In this document: positions 26,701 through 35,792 of the stretch, piece by piece
Layout: every line of letters starts with the position of its first letter
How positions within the stretch are numbered: the stretch's first letter is position 1
DNA from: CAYPIE01 sp964410665
GTDB lineage: Bacteria > Planctomycetota > Planctomycetia > Gemmatales > Gemmataceae
Reading direction: 5' to 3'
DNA: 53,812 bases
NCBI GenBank assembly: GCA_964410665.1
Contig: CAYPIE010000038.1
Span: 1-53,812 of the forward strand
The notes under the pieces: model-generated
Told to the model about the DNA's origin: nothing
What the model saw: only the letters and a program-made list of their open reading frames with translations
Database searches by the model: none
Program-made: the position numbers and the translations under genes

Positions 26701-26898
26701 GGCTTCGATTCCTTGTACAGGAGATGGAGGAGTCGCAAGAAGAATCCAATTTACAGTTAGAGATCGCTGGCCATGTAACCAGCCAGCTCACAAAAACTTC
26801 ATGCAAATTTCGCGAACCCTCCCTCCCGCTGCCGTCACGGAGGGATTATGGACACCAAAAGCTGTGCTTCGATTGATCCCCAACTCAGGATATTTACG

Positions 26899-28095
26899 AT
26901 GAGCGATTCTCGAATCTGTGCATTTCTGCGTGGCCAACTGGATGAACTCAAAGCAAATGGACTGTACAAGCAGGAGCGACTGATCCAAACGCCACAAGGG
27001 ACATCGATCCAGGTTTCCGACCGCGAAGTGGTGAACTTTTGTGCGAACAATTATCTTGGCTTGGCCAATCATCCCCAAGTCGTGCAGGCAGCCCATGCAG
27101 GGCTGGAGCGTTGGGGCTATGGCCTGTCATCGGTGCGTTTCATCTGCGGCACCCAGGCCCTGCATCACGAGCTTGAACAACAGATCGCCCGATTCTTTGA
27201 AAAAAGCGATACGATTGTGTACACATCTTGCTTCGATGCCAATGGTGGGTTGTTTGAGCCCCTGCTGAGTGCCGAGGATGCGCTCTTCAGCGATGAGCTC
27301 AATCATGCGAGCATCATTGACGGGATCCGTCTCTGCAAAGCTCAACGCAATCGTTACAAGCACAACGATATGAGCGAGTTGGCTCGTCAGCTGAGCGAGG
27401 CGAGTCAAGCACGGTTTCGGCTCATTGTCACAGATAGTGTTTTCTCAATGGATGGTGACCTTGCCCGACTGCCCGAAATCTGTGAGCTGGCCGATCGGTA
27501 TGATGCGATTGTCGTGATTGATGACTGTCATGCGACGGGTTTTTTGGGAGCGGGCGGTCGTGGGGCCGCAGAAGCTTTAGGAGTACTGGATCGGGTTGAC
27601 ATCATCACCTCCACCCTGGGCAAGACCGTTGGCGGCGCTTCGGGAGGCTTCACGACTGGGAGTCGAGAGGTCGTGGACTGGCTCAGGCAGCGCTCACGTC
27701 CATACCTGTTCTCGAATGCTCTTGCCCCGACCTTGTGTGTCGCGGCGATGAAAGCATTGGAATTAATCGAGCAGGGGAGTTCGCTGCGAGAACGGTTGGC
27801 GGAAAATGCCAAGCGGATGCGTGCTGGACTGGAGGCAGTCGGATTCACCTTGAAACCAGGTTCGCATCCGATTCTGCCAGTGATGCTTGGGGATGCAGCA
27901 CTGGCAAACCAGATGGCTGACCGCTTACTCGATCGCGGGATTTACGTCATTGGCTTTAGCTACCCGGTGGTGCCTCAAGGTCAGGCACGCATTCGACTGC
28001 AAATGTCGGCCGCGCATACAGATGCTCAAATCGACCAGGCCTTGGAGGCGTTCACAACGGTGGGGCGGGAGCTTGGGGTGATCCCTAGAGGGTGA
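26899..28095 (+). CDS. kbl: 2-amino-3-ketobutyrate CoA ligase (glycine C-acetyltransferase)
   Basis: 398 residues, the same length as E. coli Kbl and closely similar by eye: INFCANNYLGLANHP-type segment, VRFICGTQ, SCFDANGGLFE, LFSDELNHASIIDGIRLCKA, and the PLP-binding Lys242 in STLGKTVGGASGG. It cleaves 2-amino-3-ketobutyrate with CoA to glycine and acetyl-CoA in threonine breakdown. No tdh (threonine dehydrogenase) is adjacent. ATG at 26899 follows an AGGATA stretch; a longer frame starts at 26848. Of the alpha-oxoamine synthase family (which includes BioF and serine palmitoyltransferase) this one has the Kbl signatures. Confidence 0.93.
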   Translation: MSDSRICAFLRGQLDELKANGLYKQERLIQTPQGTSIQVSDREVVNFCANNYLGLANHPQVVQAAHAGLERWGYGLSSVRFICGTQALHHELEQQIARFFEKSDTIVYTSCFDANGGLFEPLLSAEDALFSDELNHASIIDGIRLCKAQRNRYKHNDMSELARQLSEASQARFRLIVTDSVFSMDGDLARLPEICELADRYDAIVVIDDCHATGFLGAGGRGAAEALGVLDRVDIITSTLGKTVGGASGGFTTGSREVVDWLRQRSRPYLFSNALAPTLCVAAMKALELIEQGSSLRERLAENAKRMRAGLEAVGFTLKPGSHPILPVMLGDAALANQMADRLLDRGIYVIGFSYPVVPQGQARIRLQMSAAHTDAQIDQALEAFTTVGRELGVIPRG

Positions 28096-28102
28096 AGCGG
28101 CC

Positions 28103-29839
28103 TTAAGAATCTGCCGCGAGCGAGGTCCAGGCTTGTTCGGAAGTCTCTCCCGAGAGCAACACTTCGTGTAAAACAGGCATACTGGCTTGAAAGCGAGGAT
28201 CGCCCATCAGACAAGGTCGTTTGTATTGCTCTGGAGAGCCACCGGTGTGGGCCAAACGCTCCCGATCCCAGCGTTGCCAGGTGCCCTCGGGTAACACAGC
28301 AATACGAACGGGTCCAAGCCGACCACTGTCACGTTTGCTGGCATACTCGATATTTCGCTGGCAGAGGATACGATCGAACAGTCGAAGGAAGAGTTCGGTT
28401 TGCCGGCGGCTGGACAGATCTCCTTCTTCCAGGAACAGCCCGTAGTAGGGTTGCTGGTCATTCCAGCACGGGGCCAAGGTATAGGCCGAGATCGGATGTG
28501 GGATGCGTTGCAGCACCTCGGCCATCGCCTCGGTGACATGATACTCAGAAAGCTTTTCGCCGGTGAGGCTAGCAAAGCGATGGCCCTTTCCGAGGAATTC
28601 CACCACTGGGGTGCGGTGGAAAAAGCCGGTGACCCGGACCAAATCGGAGATGTGGTAGCGATATAGCCCTGCAGAAGTGGTCGGCAAAATATAGTAAGTA
28701 TGTCCGAGTTGTAGCTCATGGGCATTTAGGACCGTAGGATGTTGGGCTTCGATCTCCGCTTCAGGGATAAAATCAAAAACATGTGAGGTAATGTCGAGCA
28801 CCCCTCCAGGTGTATGGTCTTCAAGCGGTAAGGTCATGCGACCCTCACTGGCGAGCAAGCCCAGATCGCGAATCGGTGTCTCAGCGTAGTACCGCGAGAT
28901 AAGGCGTGCGAACAGACCCACGCTTCCGCCCGTCCAGGTACCGATCAATAGTCGGTCAGGTGGCCAGACACTGCTTGGGAACAGGTGACCGTGGTGTGAC
29001 GCTTGTTGATCGAATTGGCGGGAAAGCTCTGGTGCGGCCTTGAGACGGCTCTGGAGTTGCTTACGTAGGGTATCCGGAAGCTGAAGATCACTTGCCAGCG
29101 ATCCATCATGGAGGTCGCGTAATAGCGATTCCTTCTCCTGATCGAGGGTGCGAGCTAGAGCCACCAACGTACTCGGATTGGCGGCCAGCAGCATCCCGAC
29201 CGGACGACGAAGACTGAACAGTAGTGCAACATAGTAACGCGTGCGTGCATCCTGAATCTTCCCCGTACAAGCGGGGACGGTGTAGAGCCGCCGAATCCAG
29301 GGCCTCTGCATCCGAGCAGTTAAACCGGAGAGGTTGCCACACGGGATGCCTGCTTCGGAGTGAAATTCTTCGTGATCACCGACCAGCTGCATAATCGGTT
29401 TGAGGATGATCGGCCGATGGTCTTTCATGGCTCGCATGCCCCAAATGTTCCAACCGCGACGGTAGTCTGCCAAATAGCTTGGGGTAATCGGAATCAGCTT
29501 TCGTGCGGCAGTGGTGCCACTGGTGAGTGCGAACATATGGACAATAGGATCAGCGACCAAGGCACGAATGTCACCTTTGCGAACACGTTCGATGTAGGGA
29601 GCTAGGTGTTCGTAGGTGAGGATCGGCACATGCCGACGAAAGTCCACAAAATTGGTGATTTGCGCAAAGCCATGGTCGCGACCAAAGCCGGTGGTTTGCT
29701 GAAAGTGTAAGATGCGGCGCAGCAAACGTAGCTGGGTGATCTCTGGTTTTTGGGTGGCCCGCTCAAACTCTGCCAGGCGACGACGAATCGGGGCGGCTAA
29801 CAGCCTGCCTGCCAGTCGAATCAGCAACCGACGAACCAT
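28103..29839 (-). CDS. GH3-family protein (acyl-adenylating)
   Basis: 578 residues. Matches the GH3 (auxin-responsive promoter) family, whose plant members are ATP-dependent acyl-acid amido synthetases: the ATP/AMP-binding features FALTSGTTAARK, YILPTTSAGLYRYHISDLVRVTGF and the C-terminal domain KLSEYHVTEAMAEVL are present. Bacterial GH3 proteins are mostly uncharacterised; some join acyl acids to amino acids. Only 7 bp separate its end from kbl on the opposite strand. It lies in a series of minus-strand genes leading to the KS cluster. Confidence 0.88.
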   Translation of the reverse strand: MVRRLLIRLAGRLLAAPIRRRLAEFERATQKPEITQLRLLRRILHFQQTTGFGRDHGFAQITNFVDFRRHVPILTYEHLAPYIERVRKGDIRALVADPIVHMFALTSGTTAARKLIPITPSYLADYRRGWNIWGMRAMKDHRPIILKPIMQLVGDHEEFHSEAGIPCGNLSGLTARMQRPWIRRLYTVPACTGKIQDARTRYYVALLFSLRRPVGMLLAANPSTLVALARTLDQEKESLLRDLHDGSLASDLQLPDTLRKQLQSRLKAAPELSRQFDQQASHHGHLFPSSVWPPDRLLIGTWTGGSVGLFARLISRYYAETPIRDLGLLASEGRMTLPLEDHTPGGVLDITSHVFDFIPEAEIEAQHPTVLNAHELQLGHTYYILPTTSAGLYRYHISDLVRVTGFFHRTPVVEFLGKGHRFASLTGEKLSEYHVTEAMAEVLQRIPHPISAYTLAPCWNDQQPYYGLFLEEGDLSSRRQTELFLRLFDRILCQRNIEYASKRDSGRLGPVRIAVLPEGTWQRWDRERLAHTGGSPEQYKRPCLMGDPRFQASMPVLHEVLLSGETSEQAWTSLAADS

Positions 29840-30035
29840 GGTGTACCTCTCGAAGCCAACGGTGTGAACGGTTGGAAATGACTTCTACGGAATTAATTCA
29901 GATTCCAACAAGACATTATGACTTAAAGTCGTGGAGAATGGTACCACGGGTCTTGGTGATTTCTGCGCGAACTCTGCGAGAACTCGAGAGATACAAGATG
30001 TATTCGGAAAGTGGGTCCTGACTTAAAAACGCCGG

Positions 30036-31070
30036 TTATTCGGCTGCAAGTGTGGGTAAGGGCGAGGGTAGCGGAAATGGATGCAGCGAAGGAACAAGAT
30101 CGAGTTCTAACGCGCCAAGAAACTGATCAAAAAACTGTTGAACGCGCTCATGATAGTCAATGCCCGCAACCTGAAGTGCAAGATTATGCTTGGCAGTGGG
30201 GACGACCCAAAATTGTTTGGGACCGGCAGCGCGAGCGAAAATGGTGCGGGCCATCTCGACTTTGATATAGCGATCGGCCTCGCCATGAATCATCAAAAGA
30301 GGCTGACGAAGGTGGCGCATCGCATCTTCGACCCACGGGAAACGGACTTGGCGAAGCGATTCGACCCGCTTCATCCCCGCCAGTGCAACGAGGCCATAAT
30401 AGGAAGCAGGTAACAATCCGTGCGTTTTGTGGTTCTGATTATAGATTCCAAACCACTTTCGCATGTAAGGGACCATTACCGAATAGGTACCAAATGCTCC
30501 GTCGGTAATAACGCAACGAACGAAGGGATCATCCGCGGCGGCTAATAAACCCACACTACCACCCTTACTAACACCAAAAAGTCCAATCCCTCGAGGGTCG
30601 GCATCGGGCCGTTTTTTCAGGTAACCAATCGCCGCCCGCATGTCAGCAAGATCGAGATCGGTGACCCATTGCATTGGGTCATAATTGGGATCGGACTCAC
30701 TTGAGCCTTGATTTCGTGGTTCGTAGGTAAAGATATCGTAGCCGGCACGTCGCAGATGATCACAATAAGGCAAACATGCCCACCGATTCGAGCCAAACTC
30801 GAGGCCGAATAAAATGACGCCTCGACGTGGGGCAAATGCTCGTAGGTAACAGCCGTGTAGTCGAAGTCCATCCCGACTCCGAAAGGTGACTTCCTCGGCT
30901 TCCGGGTCGGGTTCTCCCCGGGTGCTGAAGAACAGAGGTTTTTCCTGGAAGATGCGGATCAGGGTGTCGAGATAGTACCAGCGCAGGTAGAAGTAGAGCC
31001 CGACCAGAAACAGCAAGAGCATGGTCGGTAAACTCACCAGCACGGCAATTCCAAGCCAAATCCACACCAC
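30036..31070 (-). CDS. Membrane-anchored alpha/beta hydrolase
   Basis: 344 residues. N-terminal membrane helix (about residues 5-28), then an alpha/beta-hydrolase fold with nucleophile Ser168 in FGVSKGGS, Asp in HGEADRYI and His in TAKHNLAL, a complete triad. Related to the esterase/BAAT-type or dienelactone-like group; substrate unknown. GTG start at 31070 is supported by AGGAG. Gap to the KS gene is 151 bp. A thioesterase-like role for the neighbouring ACP pathway is possible but unproven. Confidence 0.85.
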   Translation of the reverse strand: MVWIWLGIAVLVSLPTMLLLFLVGLYFYLRWYYLDTLIRIFQEKPLFFSTRGEPDPEAEEVTFRSRDGLRLHGCYLRAFAPRRGVILFGLEFGSNRWACLPYCDHLRRAGYDIFTYEPRNQGSSESDPNYDPMQWVTDLDLADMRAAIGYLKKRPDADPRGIGLFGVSKGGSVGLLAAADDPFVRCVITDGAFGTYSVMVPYMRKWFGIYNQNHKTHGLLPASYYGLVALAGMKRVESLRQVRFPWVEDAMRHLRQPLLMIHGEADRYIKVEMARTIFARAAGPKQFWVVPTAKHNLALQVAGIDYHERVQQFFDQFLGALELDLVPSLHPFPLPSPLPTLAAE

Positions 31071-31221
31071 CGTGAAAACTCCTCAGGACGCGGACAAAAT
31101 GGGATGGAGGGACTGCAAACAAAGTTATCGTCTATTGTATGCGATACCCATGACATCCATCCTATGGATCGGTCGCTTGGCCTCGCGAATCCAGGCGAAA
31201 AAGACCAGTTTTGACGGTGAC

Positions 31222-32514
31222 TCAAGGTGAGTAGCGGCTCAAAATCAAGGATACGTTCTGTCCACCAAAGCCAAAGCTGTTGCTAAGTGCATGATCGACT
31301 CTCGCTTCCCGAGCGACGTTGGGCACATAGTCTAGGTCACACTCAGGGTCGGGTACTTCATAATTGATGGTCGGGGGGATGGCTCCGTTCCGCATTACTT
31401 GGATACAAGTGATTGCCTCGACCACCCCCGCCGCGGCAATCAAGTGCCCCAGCATGCTTTTCGAACTGGAGATCGGAATGCGATAGGCTCGCTCGCCAAA
31501 AATGGCTTTGATTGCGGCGGTTTCCGACTTATCGTTCACCTGCGTGCTGGTGCCATGCGCATTAATGTAATCGATGGCTTCGGCATCCAAGCCAGCATCG
31601 TCCAATGCTTGCTGGATGCAAGCGATGGCACCACGTCCATCTGGCAAGCTGTCGGTGATCCGATATGCATCGGCGCTTGAGCCGTAGCCAGTGAGTTCTG
31701 CAAAGATAGTCGCCCCACGGCGGCGGGCATGATCAAGTTCTTCCAGGATGACCATCCCGGCGCCCTCACCCAGTACAAAGCCATCGCGTTCCAGGTCAAA
31801 TGGCCGGGAAGCTCGTTGAGGGGCATCGTTCCGGACCGAAAGGGCAGTAAGCAGGTTAAAGCCGGTGACACCCAGCGGGTGAATCATACTATGGGCGCCT
31901 CCAGACAGCATTAGATCGGCGTCACCATGTCGGATGATCTCGGCAGCTTCGCCCATGGCCTGACTACTGGCGGCACAAGCGGTTAAGCAGGTAAAATTCG
32001 GACCTTCGAGGTGGAACTCGCGTGCCAAGTGTGCGGCGGTGGTGTGCATCTCCATTTCATATTCGCGGTCCGGATTCATCCGGGCCAGCGCTTGTTTACA
32101 GAACAGACCGGAATCGGTTCCTGGATCAGGACTCCGGGTGGCCGCCGCAAGACATTGTGTGAGAATTTCGAACTCGTGATGCCCCTCACCGGAACCGAGA
32201 TAAAGCCCAAAGTTTAAGCGATCGCCATCCCACTCGAGCAAGCCAGCGTCGTCTAGGGCTTGCTTGGCGGCGGCCAAGGCGAATTGGGTGTTCACCCCAC
32301 AATAGCGCCAGCGTGCCGGTTCCGGAACAAACTGTCCTAAGTCAAACCCACGAACTTGAGCGGCAAACTGTGTTGGGAAGGTCTCGGCATGAAAATGGCG
32401 GATTCGATCGACTCCCGAATGACCCGCGAGCTGATGTCGGTAGAGCTCTTCAACCGAATGGCCAAGGGGGGTAATTGCGCCCATGCCGGTAATGACAACG
32501 CGGCGACGCGGCAT
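31222..32514 (-). CDS. Beta-ketoacyl-ACP synthase II-like (KS)
   Basis: 430 residues, FabF family. Active-site Cys180 (TCLTACAASS), His320 (INAHGTST), Lys352 and His357 (SKSMLGHLIAAAG) are all present, so it should condense acyl and malonyl-ACP units. GEGAGMVILEE and NSFGFGGQN are conserved. Start at 32514 follows GGAGG. It sits 33 bp downstream of a second KS-type gene that lacks the active site; the pair recalls the KS/chain-length-factor heterodimers of type II polyketide and aryl-polyene systems. Confidence 0.93.
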   Translation of the reverse strand: MPRRRVVITGMGAITPLGHSVEELYRHQLAGHSGVDRIRHFHAETFPTQFAAQVRGFDLGQFVPEPARWRYCGVNTQFALAAAKQALDDAGLLEWDGDRLNFGLYLGSGEGHHEFEILTQCLAAATRSPDPGTDSGLFCKQALARMNPDREYEMEMHTTAAHLAREFHLEGPNFTCLTACAASSQAMGEAAEIIRHGDADLMLSGGAHSMIHPLGVTGFNLLTALSVRNDAPQRASRPFDLERDGFVLGEGAGMVILEELDHARRRGATIFAELTGYGSSADAYRITDSLPDGRGAIACIQQALDDAGLDAEAIDYINAHGTSTQVNDKSETAAIKAIFGERAYRIPISSSKSMLGHLIAAAGVVEAITCIQVMRNGAIPPTINYEVPDPECDLDYVPNVAREARVDHALSNSFGFGGQNVSLILSRYSP

Positions 32515-32547
32515 AGCTGCCTCCAGGAATGTTACGGTCAAAGTGCT

Positions 32548-33834
32548 CTAATGGTCCCAGCGACGGATCACCAGGGCAGCACATTGCCCTTTATCCGTAA
32601 AACTAATCTTCAGGACATAGGGAGAGCGAATCGGGCGGGGTTCTCCACGGTGGACCGCGATCGGACAATCGGGGTCGAGGAGGTCATGATTGAGGGTACC
32701 TGGCAAGATCCCATGTTGGAGGGCCAGGATACTGGCGGCCAATTCCGAGACCGAACCGGCCGCCCCCAGATTCCCAAGGGAACTTTTGGGTGCAACGACT
32801 GGGATCATTGGTTGGCATTCCCCGAAGACATGGGCAATGGCACGCGCTTCGAGACGGTCATCTTCAAGTGTGCCAAGGCCGTGAGCATTGATATGGTCGA
32901 CATCGGATGGAGTGATTCCAGCATCGGCCAACGCTTTGGCGATCACTCGGGCGAGGATGCCGCCCTGCCGTTCGCGGTCAAAACCTGCGGCGAAGCCGAC
33001 GACCTCGGCGTAGATCTTGGCGTCCCGCTTCTGAGCAGAGGCAAGTTGTTCCAGACCAAAAACGGCGCTACCCTCACCCAGCACCGTGCCAGTACGATGC
33101 CGATCAAATGGCCGTAAAGCTTGTTCGGGGTTGTCGTTGTTTGAGCACAACGTCTGAAATAAGCAGTGACGGACCATGCTCAGGGGATTGATTTTGCTCT
33201 CACATCCCCCAACCAGGAAGAAGTCTACCCCTCCGCGACCCAGGATGCGAAACGCTTCGCCCATGGCAAGCAGACTGGCAATTTCTCCTTGGGTAATGCT
33301 GTTGTTGGGCCCACGAGCATCATGTTGGATCGAGACGTGACAGGCTGGCATATTTGGCAGATACTTGAGCATCCATAGAGGTGGAATTTCGGGGATCCCC
33401 CGTTTTCCCCATTCAGACAAATCGACAAGGTTAGTCTGTGGACTGGAACTGACCATGGCGGCAGGGCCCAAGTCGTCGAGTTCGGTAGCCATAAGACTGG
33501 TACCGAAAACGACCCCGAAGCGATCGGGATTGAGCATGCCGGAGGACAATCCAGAGTCGTTCATCGCACACTGGGCAGCCGAGACTCCGAGTTGAATGGA
33601 ACGTGACCAAACTCGCAGTTGTTTAAGATACTTGCGATCGAGATATTGCTTCGGATTGAAATCGGTGACTTCGCCTGCGATGCGAACGGGTAGGTGGGTG
33701 GTATCGAAGCTCGAGATCGCCCGGATCCCCGTTCGTCCCGCTAGCAAAGAGGCCCAGAAAGCTTGGGGATCGGCACCAATCGGACTAATCAGTCCCAAGC
33801 CAGTGATGACCGCTCGACGGGCTGTCGGCACCAT
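32548..33834 (-). CDS. KS-like protein without catalytic Cys (chain-length-factor-like)
   Basis: 428 residues, thiolase/FabF fold. Aligned to the neighbouring KS, the active-site Cys falls on Glu184 in NNSITQGEIASLLA, and the second catalytic His falls on Asn355 in KSSLGNLGAAG; only His318 (INAHGLGT) and Lys350 remain. Condensation is therefore improbable. A non-catalytic KS paired with a real one is how chain-length factors work, though those usually have Gln here; the Glu may alternatively give malonyl decarboxylase-type activity as in KSQ. Start 33834 chosen by AGGTG upstream; 33843 GTG is an alternative. Confidence 0.88.
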   Translation of the reverse strand: MVPTARRAVITGLGLISPIGADPQAFWASLLAGRTGIRAISSFDTTHLPVRIAGEVTDFNPKQYLDRKYLKQLRVWSRSIQLGVSAAQCAMNDSGLSSGMLNPDRFGVVFGTSLMATELDDLGPAAMVSSSPQTNLVDLSEWGKRGIPEIPPLWMLKYLPNMPACHVSIQHDARGPNNSITQGEIASLLAMGEAFRILGRGGVDFFLVGGCESKINPLSMVRHCLFQTLCSNNDNPEQALRPFDRHRTGTVLGEGSAVFGLEQLASAQKRDAKIYAEVVGFAAGFDRERQGGILARVIAKALADAGITPSDVDHINAHGLGTLEDDRLEARAIAHVFGECQPMIPVVAPKSSLGNLGAAGSVSELAASILALQHGILPGTLNHDLLDPDCPIAVHRGEPRPIRSPYVLKISFTDKGQCAALVIRRWDH

Positions 33835-33950
33835 GAAACACACCTGTACAAGGGGAATTCATCAACGCCTGGGCAAGTCCTCAGGGGAAACGCTGGCAAC
33901 TTGGCATCCAAGGGCAGGTAGTCGGAAGCAGTCAGTCCCATCGCTCACGT

Positions 33951-34439
33951 TCATGGGGCAGGATCAGGAGCATTGAGCAATCGTGACAGGCCGAGAATTC
34001 GCTGCAACTCGCCCGTGAAGACAAAGTTTCCAGAATCGCTCCAGCTTTGACCACGCGCCTGGTCCAGATGGGCGAAATAAATTTCTGCTTCTCCGATCGG
34101 GTGTTCCTCGACGAAGATCTGACCAAGCACGAAAGCGCCTTCCGGACGTAGATCCTGGATCTCGGTAACATAGGTCAGAATCATGCCAGCGAAGACCTCG
34201 CAGGCAAAACGCGCCTTGGGAATCTTCGCCAGGATCACCTTTTCCTGAAAGTTCCGAGCGTGTCCGACTAATATTCCGCCCGTTTGAGCCAGCCCTTCAA
34301 GCATCAGCGAGGCAGGCATGACCGGGTATCCTGGAAAGTGGACAGCGAAATAATCCTCGGCCAAGCTTACATTCTTGACTGCTCGCGCCGATCTACCCGG
34401 TTGGAAGTCCACAAATCGATCAATCCAAAGCCAGCGCAT
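33951..34439 (-). CDS. FabZ-like 3-hydroxyacyl-ACP dehydratase (hotdog)
   Basis: 162 residues. The hotdog-fold active site HFPGYPVMPASLMLEG shows His34 and Glu48, the catalytic pair of FabZ, so dehydration of 3-hydroxyacyl-ACP is expected. Slightly longer than FabZ (about 150). Strong ribosome site (GAAGGAGGGG) upstream. 27 bp downstream of the ACP gene and 116 bp upstream of the KS-like gene, in the same operon. Confidence 0.9.
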   Translation of the reverse strand: MRWLWIDRFVDFQPGRSARAVKNVSLAEDYFAVHFPGYPVMPASLMLEGLAQTGGILVGHARNFQEKVILAKIPKARFACEVFAGMILTYVTEIQDLRPEGAFVLGQIFVEEHPIGEAEIYFAHLDQARGQSWSDSGNFVFTGELQRILGLSRLLNAPDPAP

Positions 34440-34466
34440 CTCCCCTCCTTCGGGGGCCTGGACCAG

Positions 34467-34886
34467 TTAATTGGTACTCGCTTGGATATTGACGTCGGCG
34501 TTTTCGAGCTTGTGCTGAACATACCGGATGATGAGTTCAACGGTAAACAGATCACCCATCTGTTCGAAGACCGGATTTTGCTCGAATCGGCCCAGGTCGG
34601 CAAATGGCATCCGTTGCCGTAATTCCTGCAACCCTTTCTCGGTGACCAAGCCATTCTGCACAAACTCTGGATCGCCTTGGAAGATTGACTCGGGGAACAG
34701 TTCACCTTTCGGAATTTTGATGCCAAAGCTCTTCTCGAGGCGAAACTGGATATCCAGAAAATCAATCGACTCTGCGCCCAAGTCGCCCTGCAGCGTGGCC
34801 TCCGGGGTCACTTCCTCTTCATCGACTCCCAAGGCGTCGACGAGGACATCCCGAACCTTGCGGGTAATTTCATCTTGGGAAAGCAT
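34467..34886 (-). CDS. Acyl carrier protein with a 50-residue insertion
   Basis: 139 residues, nearly twice the usual 78. The N-terminal part is a regular ACP: helix I, then GDLGAESIDFLDIQ, in which Ser40 is the phosphopantetheine site (GAES in place of GADS). After helix II (LEKSFGIKIP) comes an insertion of about 50 residues (ELFPESIFQGDPEFVQNGL to FEQNPVFEQM) before the helix FTVELIIRYVQHKLE that ends a normal ACP. It should be charged by a phosphopantetheinyl transferase encoded elsewhere. GGGAGGA precedes the ATG at 34886. Confidence 0.92.
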   Translation of the reverse strand: MLSQDEITRKVRDVLVDALGVDEEEVTPEATLQGDLGAESIDFLDIQFRLEKSFGIKIPKGELFPESIFQGDPEFVQNGLVTEKGLQELRQRMPFADLGRFEQNPVFEQMGDLFTVELIIRYVQHKLENADVNIQASTN

Positions 34887-35019
34887 GGACCCATCCTCCC
34901 GTTTCCATCGCGTGATTTCCATGAGTGGGGACGGCCCACATCTACACGCGATACCTAAGCGAACTTGTTACGGTGTGCACACTTCTATTTCGTGTTGTCA
35001 CCGAGCTTGCGGTTCCTGC

Positions 35020-35781
35020 TCAAGGTGAGACCGCTCCCAGTGAGAGCCCGCCATCTACAGTGATGACTTGTCCAGTAATATACGATGCTGCGTCGCTTGC
35101 TAGAAAGACCACCAAAGCGGCAATATCCTCTGGTTGTCCCAACCGTCGGGTGGGAATGAGTTTTTTCTCGATGATATCTCCGGCTTTGTTCCGCACCGAT
35201 GCACTCATGTCGGTCGCGATAAAACCGGGGGCGATTGCGTTGACGGTGACTCCCTTGGAGGCCAATTCGACTGCGAGAGCGCGGGTAAAAGCGTTGATCG
35301 CTCCCTTACTCGCAGCATAGTTCGTTTGACCAGCATTTACGTGGACAGCAGCAACGCTCGATATATTGATGATCCGCCCGAAGCGTTGCTTCATCATGGG
35401 ATAAGCAAGCGCCTTGCAGTAGTGGAACGTCCCATTGAGGTTGGTTGCCAGTACACGATCCCAGTGGGTCGGGTCAAGCCGAATAAACAGGTCATCGTGG
35501 ATAATACCAGCATTATTTACTAGGATATCAATTTTTCCCCAGTCGGCGACCACTTTCTCGACATGGCTCGTTGCCGTAGCCGGTTCTTGGACATCGCCTT
35601 GGAGGGCCTGAATGGTCCCTCCGGAAGCCTCGACCTGATCGACTAGCTCAGCTGCAGCTGCTTGATTTCCACGATAGACAAAGGCGACCTTAGCACCTGC
35701 TCCTGCGAGTTGTTCAACGATGCCACGCCCAATACCTCGGCTACCGCCCGTTACTAATGCCACTCGATCGTGCAGCTGCAT
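35020..35781 (-). CDS. fabG: 3-ketoacyl-ACP reductase (FabG)
   Basis: 253 residues, short-chain dehydrogenase. Cofactor motif TGGSRGIGRG, NNAG, active Ser in INISSVA, and the YxxxK pair in TNYAASKGA, followed by PGFIATDM typical of FabG. It reduces 3-ketoacyl-ACP with NADPH. Two starts are possible: ATG at 35781, or a GTG at 35796 that overlaps the stop of the upstream hotdog gene (GTGA), with AGGAA beside it. Translation coupling is probable either way. Confidence 0.93.
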   Translation of the reverse strand: MQLHDRVALVTGGSRGIGRGIVEQLAGAGAKVAFVYRGNQAAAAELVDQVEASGGTIQALQGDVQEPATATSHVEKVVADWGKIDILVNNAGIIHDDLFIRLDPTHWDRVLATNLNGTFHYCKALAYPMMKQRFGRIINISSVAAVHVNAGQTNYAASKGAINAFTRALAVELASKGVTVNAIAPGFIATDMSASVRNKAGDIIEKKLIPTRRLGQPEDIAALVVFLASDAASYITGQVITVDGGLSLGAVSP

Positions 35782-35792
35782 CACACTCGTTC

